Origin: Bacteroides sp. 214
Lineage (GTDB): Bacteria > Bacteroidota > Bacteroidia > Bacteroidales > Bacteroidaceae
Assembly: GCF_010501015.1 (NCBI RefSeq)
Contig: NZ_QVML01000012.1
Location: forward strand, 1 to 64,000
Direction: 5' to 3'
DNA length: 64,000 nt
The notes beneath the pieces were generated by a model. It ran no database searches, was not told the origin of the DNA, and was given only the letters and a program-made list of their open reading frames with translations. This document shows positions 45,340 through 54,783 of the stretch, one piece after another (the stretch's first letter is position 1; each line of letters opens with the position of its first letter). A program made the position numbers and the translations under genes.

Positions 45340-45638
45340 CTTAATAAATTGTTTATATGTTTGAGCCAAGAATTTCAGACTAATATCGGTTACCACAACT
45401 AAGAAAAGAACACTTTCACCTAATTATAATATAAGGACTGATACAAATATTACAATTAATTAAAGCGATTTCCTAATCGATTTCGCAAATAGGAAATAAG
45501 AACAGAGGAACAGAATAATAATAGATGAAAATATCCCTGCTTACAGTGAAAAAGAGGAATAAGTTGGAGAGTTATAGGACTAAATAGATAGAGGATGTAT
45601 ACGTGGAAGAGTATCTGAAGATTTATTTCGTAAAATCA
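45340..45638. other. Intergenic region between the fimbria-like operon and rplS
   Basis: About 300 A/T-rich bases must hold the leftward promoter of the fimbria-like operon. I found no convincing TTTG/TAnnTTTG pair on the minus strand, no reading frame and no strong hairpin. Invertible-promoter repeats of the kind that phase-vary Bacteroides surface loci were looked for and not seen. Confidence 0.5.
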
Positions 45639-45670
45639 TTTGGCTGTCTTGTGATAATTTCGTTTCTTTG
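45639..45670 (+). promoter_or_regulatory. Promoter of rplS
   Basis: TTTG (45639-45642) and TTTCTTTG (45663-45670, one base off TAnnTTTG) are 20 bases apart. The leader to the rplS ATG would be about 75 bases. Confidence 0.5.
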
Positions 45671-45751
45671 CACCGCTTTCGCGCAATCGCTGTCATGAAG
45701 AGTTGCTTGATATGTTGCGTTGTAACGATAAAACAATTAAAAAATAGAACA

Positions 45752-46105
45752 ATGGATCTTATTAAAATTGCTGAAGAAGCATTTGCTACCGGTAAGCAAC
45801 ATCCAAAATTCAAAGCGGGTGATACAGTAACTGTAGCATATCGTATTATTGAGGGTAACAAAGAGCGTGTACAGTTGTATCGTGGTGTTGTTATTAAAAT
45901 TGCAGGTCATGGTGACAAAAAACGTTTTACAGTTCGTAAAATGTCGGGCACTGTGGGTGTAGAAAGAATTTTCCCAATCGAATCACCAGCTATCGATAAC
46001 ATCGAGGTGAACAAGATTGGTAAAGTGCGTCGCGCTAAACTTTATTACTTGCGTGCACTTACTGGTAAGAAAGCCAGAATCAAAGAAAAAAGAGTTAATC
46101 GTTAA
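45752..46105 (+). CDS. rplS: 50S ribosomal protein bL19
   Basis: A 117-residue ribosomal protein at the 30S-50S interface. I chose the ATG at 45752 ([20 protein letters not shown]); the frame is open to 45668, but those 28 residues are not part of the family. [20 protein letters not shown] and the [20 protein letters not shown] tail are diagnostic. It is monocistronic here and ends in a very strong bidirectional terminator. Confidence 0.97.
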   Translation: MDLIKIAEEAFATGKQHPKFKAGDTVTVAYRIIEGNKERVQLYRGVVIKIAGHGDKKRFTVRKMSGTVGVERIFPIESPAIDNIEVNKIGKVRRAKLYYLRALTGKKARIKEKRVNR

Positions 46106-46110
46106 GTATA

Positions 46111-46170
46111 CTCTAATTCATAAAAAAAGCGGGAATTATAAATTCTCGCTTTTTTTATGAATTAGAGTTT
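46111..46170. terminator. Bidirectional terminator between rplS and the ROK kinase gene
   Basis: A 27-base stem (46111-46137 with 46141-46167) with one G-T type mismatch and an ATA loop. The core GCGGGAATT/AATTCTCGC is flanked by runs of A and T, giving T tracts on both strands. It serves the convergent genes ending at 46105 and 46174. Confidence 0.88.
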
Positions 46171-46173
46171 TAC

Positions 46174-47145
46174 TTATTTCAATTCCCAAGCCAATGCACT
46201 TGCCCCAAGTACTGCAGCGTCGGAGTCTTTCAACTCTGAAACAAGTAGCTTAGTCTTACCTTTGAATATATCCAGCAAGTTGGCTTCCATTGATTCGTAG
46301 ATTGGTTTCATAATGTAATCGCCGGATTTTGCCAAGCCACCAAACAAAACAATCGCTTCCGGGCTGGAGAATGCGATGAAATCTGCCAATGCTTCGCCCA
46401 ACAATGTTCCTGTTGCCTTGAATATCTCTTGTGCCAGCGCATCGTCTTGAACTGCTGCTTCGTACACATCTTTAGATGTAATACTCTCAGAAGGAATGTT
46501 TCTCAACAAAGAGGGTTCGGTTCGGGCTGTAAGTAGTTCGCGCGCAGTACGTGCCACACCTGTTGCCGAGCAATAGGCTTCTAAGCAACCTTTACGACCG
46601 CATCCACATACACGTCCGTTTTCGCGACGCATAATAACATGTCCAAGTTCTCCGGCAAATCCATCATGACCGTAAACCACCTGGCCATTCACAACGATAC
46701 CACTGCCTACACCTGTGCCTAATGTAATCATAATAAAATCCTTCATGCCACGCGCGGCTCCGTAGGTCATTTCGCCTACAGCGGCGGCATTTGCATCGTT
46801 GGTCAATGCAGCAGGTAATCCCAATCTGTCTTGAAATAATTGTGCCAATGGGATAATGCCTTTCCAAGGAAGGTTGGCTGCCAATTCAATGGTTCCTTTA
46901 TAGTAATTGCCATTGGGCGCACCGATGCCAATACCTTTTATTTTGTCAATGCCACCATGTGCATTGATTAGCGGAAGCAGGTTCTCGCAAACTTCATCAA
47001 TGTACTTGTTGATGTCGTTGTGAGTTTGTGTTTTTACAGAACCATTGGCGAGAATAGTACCGCGTGTATCAACGACGCCGAATACGGTGTTGGTTCCACC
47101 TATATCAATACCTACCACATAGGGCTTTTCTAAATGTGAATTCAT
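46174..47145 (-). CDS. ROK-family sugar kinase, probably glucokinase
   Basis: A 323-residue cytoplasmic kinase. The ATP-binding motif DIGGTNTVFG stands at about 14-23. The catalytic Asp is in LTNDANAAAVGE. The ROK zinc site is ELGHVIMRRENGRVCGCGRK followed by GCLEAY. It most likely phosphorylates glucose at C6, but ROK kinases for mannose or N-acetylhexosamines look similar, so the substrate is not certain. It is divergent from the ABC efflux operon. Confidence 0.9.
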   Translation of the reverse strand: MNSHLEKPYVVGIDIGGTNTVFGVVDTRGTILANGSVKTQTHNDINKYIDEVCENLLPLINAHGGIDKIKGIGIGAPNGNYYKGTIELAANLPWKGIIPLAQLFQDRLGLPAALTNDANAAAVGEMTYGAARGMKDFIMITLGTGVGSGIVVNGQVVYGHDGFAGELGHVIMRRENGRVCGCGRKGCLEAYCSATGVARTARELLTARTEPSLLRNIPSESITSKDVYEAAVQDDALAQEIFKATGTLLGEALADFIAFSSPEAIVLFGGLAKSGDYIMKPIYESMEANLLDIFKGKTKLLVSELKDSDAAVLGASALAWELK

Positions 47146-47323
47146 ACTTGAAATAAAATTAAAAGGGTTAGTTAATAAAATTGTACCTACAAATTAAGGG
47201 AAGAAATCCGGTTTAGCAAAATGTTTTGAAAAAAAACACACCTCGTTGCAACTTTTCATATATACCGTGCGTCTAATGAAGTAAATGAAACAGAACACAA
47301 TCTTTAAATAACAATTAAATAGC

Positions 47324-48040
47324 GTGATACACCTCGAAGACATCAACAAAACGTACTATAACGGCGCGCCGTTGCACGTACTAAAAGGAATCAGTCTGGA
47401 TATAGAAAAAGGAGAGTTTGTCTCTATTATGGGTTCTTCCGGTTCGGGAAAATCAACATTACTCAACATCCTTGGTATTTTAGATAATTACGATACAGGT
47501 GATTATTATTTGAACAACGTATTAATAAAAGATTTGAGCGAACGCAAAGCTGCCGAGTATCGTAACCGTATGATTGGTTTCATCTTTCAGTCTTTCAACC
47601 TCATTTCTTTCAAAAATGCGATGGAAAATGTAGCCCTGCCTCTTTTTTATCAAGGAGTGAGTCGTCGTAAAAGAAATAAACTAGCGCTCGAATACCTTGA
47701 TATGTTAGGCTTGAAGGAATGGGCACATCACCTGCCCAACGAAATGAGTGGTGGACAAAAACAGCGCGTAGCTATTGCCCGTTCATTGATAACCAAGCCG
47801 CAGATAATTCTTGCCGACGAACCTACCGGTGCACTTGATAGTAAAACCTCTGCAGAAGTGCTTGATATTCTTAAAAGTCTCAATGAAAGTGGTATGACCA
47901 TCGTTGTTGTAACGCACGAAAGTGGCGTCGCAAATCTTACCAATCGTATCATTCGCCTGAAGGATGGAATTATTGAACGGATAGATGATAATCGTAACCA
48001 CGACTCCATCTCCTTCGGACAAAACGGATTAATGAAATAA
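47324..48040 (+). CDS. MacB/LolD-type ABC transporter ATPase
   Basis: A 238-residue ATPase. Walker A is GSSGSGKST (about 38-46), the signature MSGGQKQRVAIAR, Walker B IILADEPTGALDS, and the switch His is in VTHESG. The start is a GTG at 47324 (MIHLEDINKTYY) with no better ATG nearby. With the two FtsX-like permeases, the adaptor and the TolC gene that follow, it forms a complete tripartite MacAB-TolC-like exporter. Substrate (peptide, macrolide-like compound or lipoprotein) is unknown. About 180 bases separate it from the divergent ROK gene. Confidence 0.92.
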   Translation: MIHLEDINKTYYNGAPLHVLKGISLDIEKGEFVSIMGSSGSGKSTLLNILGILDNYDTGDYYLNNVLIKDLSERKAAEYRNRMIGFIFQSFNLISFKNAMENVALPLFYQGVSRRKRNKLALEYLDMLGLKEWAHHLPNEMSGGQKQRVAIARSLITKPQIILADEPTGALDSKTSAEVLDILKSLNESGMTIVVVTHESGVANLTNRIIRLKDGIIERIDDNRNHDSISFGQNGLMK

Positions 48041-48042
48041 CC

Positions 48043-49296
48043 ATGATTGAAATTTGGCAAGAAATATACAGTACCATCCGGCGGAATAAGTTGCGTACTT
48101 TTCTGACGGGTTTTGCCGTTGCGTGGGGAATCTTTATGCTGATTGTACTACTTGGCGCAGGAAACGGATTGATACATGCCTTCGAAGAAAATTCTTCCGA
48201 AATGGCAATGAATTCCGTGCGTGTTTCGGGTGGAAGGACCAGTAAAGCCTACGACGGGCTGAAAGAGGGAAGGCGCATTGAGTTGGATAACGACGACGTA
48301 AAAACAACGGATACCTACTTTCCCGAAAACATTATCAGTACCGGTGCACGAGTACGCCAAGGCGGAATTACATTGAGCTATGGACAAGAATATGTAAGTA
48401 CCAGCTTTAACGGAGTGTACCCAAACTATACGGAAGTAGAGCGAGTGAAATTGCTTGAAGGACGTTTCATTAATGACCTGGACCTGCGCGACCGCAGAAA
48501 GGTGGTTGTTCTTAATAAAAAAACTGCCGAGCTTCTTTTCCCTAAGGAAAATCCTATCGGAAAGTTTGTTATAGGAAACAGGGTCGCTTATCAAATCGTG
48601 GGACTCTATACTGACAGGGGGGATAGTGACTCACGTGAAGCGTATATCCCGTTTACTACCCTTCAGGTTATTTACAATAAAGGCGATAAACTCAACAACA
48701 TTCTCTTTACAACCAAAGGACTGGCTACAGAAAAAGAAAATGACGAGTTTGTTGAAAAGTATCGTAAGGTAATCAATGCGGCACACCGTGCCGACCCCGC
48801 AGATACAGGAGCCTTGTGGATTTGGAATCGATTTTACCAGCAACTGGGGCAGCAGAAAGCCCAGAGTGTGTTACGTATCGCAATTTGGGTTATCGGTATA
48901 TTTACGCTGCTAAGCGGTGTTGTAGGAGTGAGCAACATTATGCTTATTACAGTGAAAGAGCGTACGCGCGAATTTGGTATACGAAAAGCGTTGGGTGCCA
49001 AGCCCGCCTCTATTTTATTTTTGGTTATTGTAGAGAGTGTTTTTATAACAACATTGTTTGGTTATATAGGAATGGTGGCAGGCATCGGTGTTACAGAACT
49101 TATGAATATGGTAGCCGGAAACCAAACCATGGATACAGGCATGTGGCAGGAAACTGTTTTTCTGAACCCTACGGTGGATGTGGGCATTGCCATTCAGGCA
49201 ACCCTGACGTTGGTAGTGGCGGGCACGATGGCTGGATTCTTTCCGGCGCGGAAAGCAGTGAGTATCAGACCTATTGAAGCACTAAGAGCCGATTAA
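48043..49296 (+). CDS. MacB-type ABC permease, first copy
   Basis: A 417-residue permease of the MacB/FtsX superfamily. One N-terminal membrane helix (about 18-40) leads to a large periplasmic domain (the MacB_PCD type), then three C-terminal helices around 283-400. The segment GVVGVSNIMLITVKERTREF followed by GIRKALGA is the conserved coupling motif, and the protein ends in the usual PARKAVSIRPIEALRAD. It starts two bases after the ATPase gene. With the next gene it probably forms a heterodimer. Confidence 0.9.
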   Translation: MIEIWQEIYSTIRRNKLRTFLTGFAVAWGIFMLIVLLGAGNGLIHAFEENSSEMAMNSVRVSGGRTSKAYDGLKEGRRIELDNDDVKTTDTYFPENIISTGARVRQGGITLSYGQEYVSTSFNGVYPNYTEVERVKLLEGRFINDLDLRDRRKVVVLNKKTAELLFPKENPIGKFVIGNRVAYQIVGLYTDRGDSDSREAYIPFTTLQVIYNKGDKLNNILFTTKGLATEKENDEFVEKYRKVINAAHRADPADTGALWIWNRFYQQLGQQKAQSVLRIAIWVIGIFTLLSGVVGVSNIMLITVKERTREFGIRKALGAKPASILFLVIVESVFITTLFGYIGMVAGIGVTELMNMVAGNQTMDTGMWQETVFLNPTVDVGIAIQATLTLVVAGTMAGFFPARKAVSIRPIEALRAD

Positions 49297-49299
49297 GTT

Positions 49300-50544
49300 A
49301 TGAGAATGGATATAGATACGTGGGAAGAAATCTTAATAACGATTACCCGCAATAAAACAAGAAGTTTGCTTACGGCTTTTGGAGTCTTTTGGGGCATATT
49401 TATGTTAATCGCATTGATTGGCGGAGGTAATGCAATTGAAGGATTCATGAAAAGTAACTTTGAAGGTTTTGCCAGTAATTCTTGCTTTGTATGGCCACAA
49501 CGCACCAGCAAAGCTTACAAAGGCTTCCGAAAAGGACGCTGGTGGAACTTAGAAATAGATGATGTGGACAGGCTTAAACAAAATGTGCCCGGTATAGATG
49601 TAATTACCCCTACGGTAAATTATTGGGGAAGAACAGCTTCATTCGAAGATCGTAAAAGCACCTGTATCATCAAAGGACTTTATCCTAATTATGACGCGAT
49701 AGAGCAGCAACGAATGAGTAAAGGACGCTTCATTAACGATATAGATATTCTCGAAGCACGCAAGGTTTGTACGATAGGAACACGTGTTTATGAAGAGTTG
49801 TTTCGCAAAGGTGAGAATCCACTCGGGAAGTTTATCTTGTTGGATGGGGTCTATTACCGTGTAATCGGCGTGTGCGACTCGGAAGGAAATATTCAGATAA
49901 ACGGTAGTGCTTCCGAAAGTATTGTGATCCCTTTTACTACCATGCAGCAAACATATAATCTTGGACGCTACATAGATATGGTATGCGTAACGGCAAAACC
50001 CGGTGTGAAGATTACTGAGTTGCAAGACGATATTGAAGCGATTGTGAAGCAGGTGCATTTGCTCGCTCCCGAAGATAAACAAGCGGTGATGTTCCTCAAT
50101 GCCGAGGCTATGTTCTCCATGGTTGACAATCTATTGGTGGGGATTAATATCTTGGTGTTTATCGTAGGATTGGGAACATTGTTTGCCGGTGCTATCGGCG
50201 TAAGTAATATCATGATGGTAACAGTTAAGGAACGTACCATGGAAATTGGTATTCGTCGTGCAATCGGTGCCCGTCCACGCGACATCATGCAGCAGATTCT
50301 TTCGGAAAGTATGGTGCTTATGACCATTGCCGGACTAGTGGGTGTGTCGTTTGGTGTATTGATATTGCAAGCTGCTGAGATATTAGTAAACGCGGATGCT
50401 ACATACCCGATGAGTTTCCAGATTAATTTCTGGACAGCCATTGGTGCAACATTTTTGTTGCTTGTGTTAGGCATGCTTGCAGGGTTGTTCCCTGCCTATC
50501 GTGCCATGGGCATCAAACCAATCGAAGCTATTAGAGAAGATTAA
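49300..50544 (+). CDS. MacB-type ABC permease, second copy
   Basis: A 414-residue paralogue of the preceding permease with the same four-helix layout: TM1 near 20-40, a periplasmic domain, then three helices near 280-400. The coupling motif is GAIGVSNIMMVTVKERTMEI followed by GIRRAIGARP, and the protein ends in FPAYRAMGIKPIEAIRED. It starts three bases after its partner. E. coli MacB carries ATPase and permease in one chain and works as a homodimer; here the parts are three separate proteins. Confidence 0.9.
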   Translation: MRMDIDTWEEILITITRNKTRSLLTAFGVFWGIFMLIALIGGGNAIEGFMKSNFEGFASNSCFVWPQRTSKAYKGFRKGRWWNLEIDDVDRLKQNVPGIDVITPTVNYWGRTASFEDRKSTCIIKGLYPNYDAIEQQRMSKGRFINDIDILEARKVCTIGTRVYEELFRKGENPLGKFILLDGVYYRVIGVCDSEGNIQINGSASESIVIPFTTMQQTYNLGRYIDMVCVTAKPGVKITELQDDIEAIVKQVHLLAPEDKQAVMFLNAEAMFSMVDNLLVGINILVFIVGLGTLFAGAIGVSNIMMVTVKERTMEIGIRRAIGARPRDIMQQILSESMVLMTIAGLVGVSFGVLILQAAEILVNADATYPMSFQINFWTAIGATFLLLVLGMLAGLFPAYRAMGIKPIEAIRED

Positions 50545-50580
50545 TAACGAAATAAAATATAAATTCAAAATACGCATAAT

Positions 50581-51684
50581 ATGAAAAAGTTCTTTAAAAT
50601 CGCACTCCTAGTGCTACTGGCATTTGGCTTTTTGTGGACATTCGTTTTCCTGTATAATAAGTCGAAACCTAAAGTTGTTGTATACGAAATAGTTAAACCG
50701 GCGGTGGGCGACCTCGAAAAAAGCACGGTTGCTACAGGAAAGGTGGAGCCACGTGATGAAATCCTTATCAAGCCACAGATCTCGGGCATTGTAGATGTGG
50801 TGTACAAAGAAGCCGGACAAAAAGTGAAGAAAAATGAAGTGATTGCCAAAGTAAAAGTAATCCCTGAGTTGGGACAACTGAACTCAGCCGAAAGTCGTGT
50901 TCGCTTAGCCGGAATCAATCTAAAGCAAGCCGAAACAGATTTTGGACGCAGCAAGAAACTTTTTGAGGACAAACTTATTAGTAAAGAAGAATTTGAAAAA
51001 GCGGAAGTTTCTTTCAAACAGTCAAATGAAGAATATGAGAATGCCAAAGACGCTTTGGATATTGTAAAGGAAGGTATTACACAAAAAACGGCATCGTATA
51101 GCAACACTATGATACGCTCTACTATCGATGGACTGATACTTGATGTGCCTATTAAAGAAGGTAACTCGGTAATTATGAGCAATACGTTCAATGATGGTAC
51201 CACCATTGCAACTGTAGCCAATATGAATGACTTAATTTTCCTCGGCAAGATAGATGAAACGGAAGTAGGTCGCCTGCACGAAGGAATGCCGGTGAAACTA
51301 ACTATAGGTGCGCTGCAAAACTATAAATTCGATGCGGTTTTAGAGTATATTTCACCTAAAGGAGTAGAGGAAAATGGAGCTAACCAGTTTGAGATTAAAG
51401 CGGCTGTTCATGTACCCGATACAGTAGTGATTCGCTCAGGATACTCTGCTAATGCAGAAATAGTACTGGCTAATGCAGAAAATGTGTTGACTATTCCCGA
51501 AAGCACCCTCGAATTTAGTGGAGACAGTGCTTTTGTATGGATAATGACTGATAGCGTTCCCGAACAGAAATTTGTACGTCGTAATATTAAAATAGGTATG
51601 AGCGACGGTATTAAGATTGAAGTAAAAGAGGGTATCGAACTGAGTGATATGCTTCGTGGTATGGAGAAAAAAGATAAAAAGTAA
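50581..51684 (+). CDS. Periplasmic adaptor (MacA/HlyD family)
   Basis: A 367-residue membrane-fusion protein that links the inner-membrane pump to TolC. An N-terminal helix (about 5-25) anchors it. A biotinyl-lipoyl-like domain has VEPRDEILIKPQISGIVDVV, followed by a coiled-coil hairpin (about 100-160), then the second half-lipoyl segment and a beta-barrel (NGANQFEIKAAVHVP). It follows the second permease after 36 bases. Confidence 0.92.
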   Translation: MKKFFKIALLVLLAFGFLWTFVFLYNKSKPKVVVYEIVKPAVGDLEKSTVATGKVEPRDEILIKPQISGIVDVVYKEAGQKVKKNEVIAKVKVIPELGQLNSAESRVRLAGINLKQAETDFGRSKKLFEDKLISKEEFEKAEVSFKQSNEEYENAKDALDIVKEGITQKTASYSNTMIRSTIDGLILDVPIKEGNSVIMSNTFNDGTTIATVANMNDLIFLGKIDETEVGRLHEGMPVKLTIGALQNYKFDAVLEYISPKGVEENGANQFEIKAAVHVPDTVVIRSGYSANAEIVLANAENVLTIPESTLEFSGDSAFVWIMTDSVPEQKFVRRNIKIGMSDGIKIEVKEGIELSDMLRGMEKKDKK

Positions 51685-51690
51685 AACGGT

Positions 51691-53013
51691 ATGAAATATA
51701 AAATAGTACTGATAGTAGTAAGTGCCCTGTTGTTGGCGAACCATTCGTACGGGCAACAAGCATGGACTCTGCGCGAGTGTATAGATTACGCCATAGAGCA
51801 TAATCTCAATATACAGCAATCCGAGAATGCGGTTAATCAATCGGAAATTGAAAAGAACACTGCCAAATGGGCGCGGTTACCGAACCTGAATGGTAGTGCC
51901 AGTCAACAATTTGGCTGGGGACGCGAAAAATCGCCGAAAACGAATACTTATGTTGATAACTTAAATACAGCGAATACAAGCTTTAGTCTGAATACAAATG
52001 TACCGCTATTTACCGGTTTTGAGTTGCCTAATCAATATGCCCTCTCTAAACTAAATTTGAAGGCAGCTATCGAAGACCTCAATAAAGCAAAGGACGATAT
52101 TGCAATAAATGTAGCTTCTTATTATGTGCAAACACTCTATACTAAGGAGTTGAGTAAAGTTGCTAAGGAGCAAGTGTTGTTAAGCAATGAACAACTCAAT
52201 CGTGCTACCCGTCTTGCCGAACTAGGCAAAGCCTCTCCTGCGGAAGTCGCCGAGGCAAAAGCACGCGTAGCACAAGACGAAATGAGTGCTGTGCAAGCAG
52301 AGAATGACTATCACCTGGCTGTTCTTGAATTAACACAGTTGCTCGAGCTCCCTACACCTGATGGCTTTGCTGTTGCCGACCCCAATATAGAACCGGATTT
52401 TATAACTCTGAGCCCACCGGATGATATTTATTTAACTGCCGTAAGTAATAAGCCAAGTATTATGGCTGCTCAATATCGCTTAGAAGGAAGCGAAAAAAGT
52501 ATTCGCATTGCGCAAAGTGGTTATTATCCAGATTTGTCATTTAGTGCGGGTATTAGTTCGGGTTACTTTACTGTAGATGGTGTTTCGGAATTTGGTTTCT
52601 TTGATCAATTGGACAAGAACCAAAACAAGTCTTTAGGCTTTAGCTTGAGCATACCTATCTTCAATCGTTTTGCTACGCGCAATAGAGTGCGTGCAGCGAA
52701 GATGCAACGCGAGAATCTTTCTATTCAGTTAGATAATGCCAAGAAGGTGTTGTATAAGGAAATACAACAAGCTTGGTATAACGCATTGGCTGCTGAAACA
52801 AAGTTTAAATCGAGTGGTACGGCTGTAGAGGCTAACGAAGAATCTTTCCGTTTGATGCGCGAAAAGTTTGAAAACGGGAAATCAACTTCAATAGAGTATA
52901 ATGAAGCCAAATTGAACTTAATGAAAGCACTGTCGGATCGTATACAGGCGAAGTACGACTATATGTTCCGTACAAAGGTGCTCGACTTCTACAAAGGGAT
53001 TCCGATAGAATAA
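51691..53013 (+). CDS. TolC-family outer-membrane efflux channel
   Basis: A 440-residue outer-membrane channel. The signal peptide ends near NHSYGQQ. The two internally repeated TolC halves each begin with an 'outer membrane efflux protein' segment: ECIDYAIEHNLNIQQSENAV at about 28-47, and a related one in the second half. The long Gln/Ala-rich helices build the periplasmic tunnel. It is the last gene of the exporter operon, six bases after the adaptor and upstream of a terminator. Confidence 0.92.
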   Translation: MKYKIVLIVVSALLLANHSYGQQAWTLRECIDYAIEHNLNIQQSENAVNQSEIEKNTAKWARLPNLNGSASQQFGWGREKSPKTNTYVDNLNTANTSFSLNTNVPLFTGFELPNQYALSKLNLKAAIEDLNKAKDDIAINVASYYVQTLYTKELSKVAKEQVLLSNEQLNRATRLAELGKASPAEVAEAKARVAQDEMSAVQAENDYHLAVLELTQLLELPTPDGFAVADPNIEPDFITLSPPDDIYLTAVSNKPSIMAAQYRLEGSEKSIRIAQSGYYPDLSFSAGISSGYFTVDGVSEFGFFDQLDKNQNKSLGFSLSIPIFNRFATRNRVRAAKMQRENLSIQLDNAKKVLYKEIQQAWYNALAAETKFKSSGTAVEANEESFRLMREKFENGKSTSIEYNEAKLNLMKALSDRIQAKYDYMFRTKVLDFYKGIPIE

Positions 53014-53046
53014 GAAACTTTTCATAAATTCCAAAAATGTGTGTCT

Positions 53047-53095
53047 AAGCACAGGGTCAAGAGCGTAACAACCTCTTGGTTCTGTGCTTTTTAAT
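53047..53095 (+). terminator. Terminator of the efflux operon
   Basis: AAGCACAG (53047-53054) pairs with CTGTGCTT (53082-53089), with partial inner pairing of TCAAGAG and CTCTTGG. TTTTTAAT follows the 3' arm. Confidence 0.8.
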
Positions 53096-53111
53096 CTTTT
53101 AAAGTAGGGCT

Positions 53112-53140
53112 ATTACAAAAATAACCTCTATTTTTGTAAT
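53112..53140 (+). promoter_or_regulatory. Inverted repeat overlapping a -7 box before the nuclease gene
   Basis: ATTACAAAAAT (53112-53122) and ATTTTTGTAAT (53130-53140) form a perfect 11-base inverted repeat with a seven-base spacer. The right arm overlaps TATTTTTG (53129-53136), a -7 box for the gene at 53160. A regulator bound here would block or shape initiation. No TTTG box was found upstream. Confidence 0.45.
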
Positions 53141-53159
53141 ACATCTAAAAAATAACTTT

Positions 53160-54770
53160 ATGAAGAGACCAATATCATTTAGTTTTATAGCTATCTTTAT
53201 TAGCACACTATTTGCACAACAACAAGTTGTTTTTCCTGATGATTTTACTGATGCACTTTTAAACCAAACCGTAACTGTAACCAATATTCTTACCGTTACT
53301 AATACTAATGGGGTAGAAACTTATGGAGGTGTTTACCTTTCCAATGGTAGATTATGGATTCCCACAGAGACCAATGCGCCGGGTATTACAATGTTTACAA
53401 CTGCTAATGCTACTAATGTTGCCAATCAGTTGCTATTGCAGAAGGGGAAAAATAACTATAACTATATCGCAGCTGATGGTAGTTGCCGTACCGGGCAATT
53501 GGTAAGTAACATAACCGGCACTGTGAGCAAAGTGAGTGGCAAGTATGCCATAACTCCTACTGTAGCACCTGTATTTGCTGGTAATGAACGCCCCACGACA
53601 CATGGCGATTTAGGAACGTATAATGTAAAGGTTGTTAGCTTTAATGTGGAGAATTTTGGGAACACTACCGCAACGACAGACGTGCAACGGAGGAAGATTA
53701 TAGCCGGCATGAAAGCACTTGATGCGGATATTTATGCATTAATGGAAGTGTACGGAAACACTTACCTCGAAGATTTGGCAAATGCGTTGACGGCAGCCAT
53801 GAACTCGCCAGCCTATGATTATAAGTTCATAACCAATATCAATAATCAAGTGATGTGTGGTTTTATCTACAATAGCGTGACCGTTGTACCTTACAAAGAG
53901 ATGCAGAAGAATACACTTGTACCTAATACCAATACAGCTTCTTATCTTCCTTATCGAAAAATAGCACAAGCCTTTGACTTGCGTAGCAATAACGAACGAT
54001 TCATAATCTGCGCTAACCACTGGAAATCAAAGAGCGGGAGAGATATTCCTGCTGACCAAAAAGACATGAAAGATGGACAATCTGCTTATAATCCACGCCG
54101 GGTGCAGGAAGCTACTAAAACACTAGAGTTCATTAATAACATGATAGCATACTACGAAGATCCTGATGTGCTCATTGTAGGCGACCTCAACTCGTATACC
54201 AAAGAAGATCCCATAGAAGTACTCATAAATGGTGGCTTTATCAACCAGTTACAGAAACATTCGCCAATCGGATATAGCTACAACTTCTACACAGAAGGCT
54301 ATAACAGTGCCGGATATTTGGACCATAGTTTAGCTACTCCTTCGCTCGACCAACAAATAACAAAGGCAGAACCTTTCCCGATAAACTCAGATGAGTCAAG
54401 TTACATGAAAATATCATCTACCAGCACGGTGGATCCCTATGCGAAGAGTAACATGTATCGTTGCTCAGACCACGACCCTATTGTAACAGCCATCTTTTTG
54501 GATAGTAGTACAGGTATAAAAACACCGGATGAGGAAGAAGAAGGAGAAATTCTCTTTGGTAACCCGCGAGATGGTTTCCTGACGTTGAAGGGCGAATATA
54601 TTAATAAGGTAGAGCTACTGGATATTACCGGACAATTGCTCTCTGTTTATAAAAAAGACGCTGCCGATTTGTATTTTACTTTACCGTTGACGGGTTTACC
54701 GGCCGGCGTTTATTTTGTTCGTATAAACAATGGAATAGGTGGCGCTACATATAAATTTGTCATTTCATAA
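53160..54770 (+). CDS. Secreted endonuclease/exonuclease/phosphatase-family protein with T9SS-like C-terminal domain
   Basis: A 536-residue exported protein. After a signal peptide comes an OB-like beta domain (about 25-155). The EEP nuclease domain follows: VVSFNVENFGN, YALMEVYG (metal-binding Glu), ICANHWKSK, LIVGDLNSYTKEDP and CSDHDPIVTAIF all match DNase I-type active-site motifs. The last about 75 residues (KVELLDITGQLLSVYKK, LPAGVYFVRINNG, KFVIS) match the pattern of type A sorting domains of the type IX secretion system. It is probably an extracellular nuclease for nucleic-acid scavenging. Confidence 0.85.
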   Translation: MKRPISFSFIAIFISTLFAQQQVVFPDDFTDALLNQTVTVTNILTVTNTNGVETYGGVYLSNGRLWIPTETNAPGITMFTTANATNVANQLLLQKGKNNYNYIAADGSCRTGQLVSNITGTVSKVSGKYAITPTVAPVFAGNERPTTHGDLGTYNVKVVSFNVENFGNTTATTDVQRRKIIAGMKALDADIYALMEVYGNTYLEDLANALTAAMNSPAYDYKFITNINNQVMCGFIYNSVTVVPYKEMQKNTLVPNTNTASYLPYRKIAQAFDLRSNNERFIICANHWKSKSGRDIPADQKDMKDGQSAYNPRRVQEATKTLEFINNMIAYYEDPDVLIVGDLNSYTKEDPIEVLINGGFINQLQKHSPIGYSYNFYTEGYNSAGYLDHSLATPSLDQQITKAEPFPINSDESSYMKISSTSTVDPYAKSNMYRCSDHDPIVTAIFLDSSTGIKTPDEEEEGEILFGNPRDGFLTLKGEYINKVELLDITGQLLSVYKKDAADLYFTLPLTGLPAGVYFVRINNGIGGATYKFVIS

Positions 54771-54783
54771 AGTGCTATAATAA

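Noticed and set aside
45340..45751. An invertible promoter in front of the fimbria-like operon.
   Set aside because: No pair of inverted repeats of the kind used by Bacteroides invertases was found in the gap, and no invertase gene is nearby.
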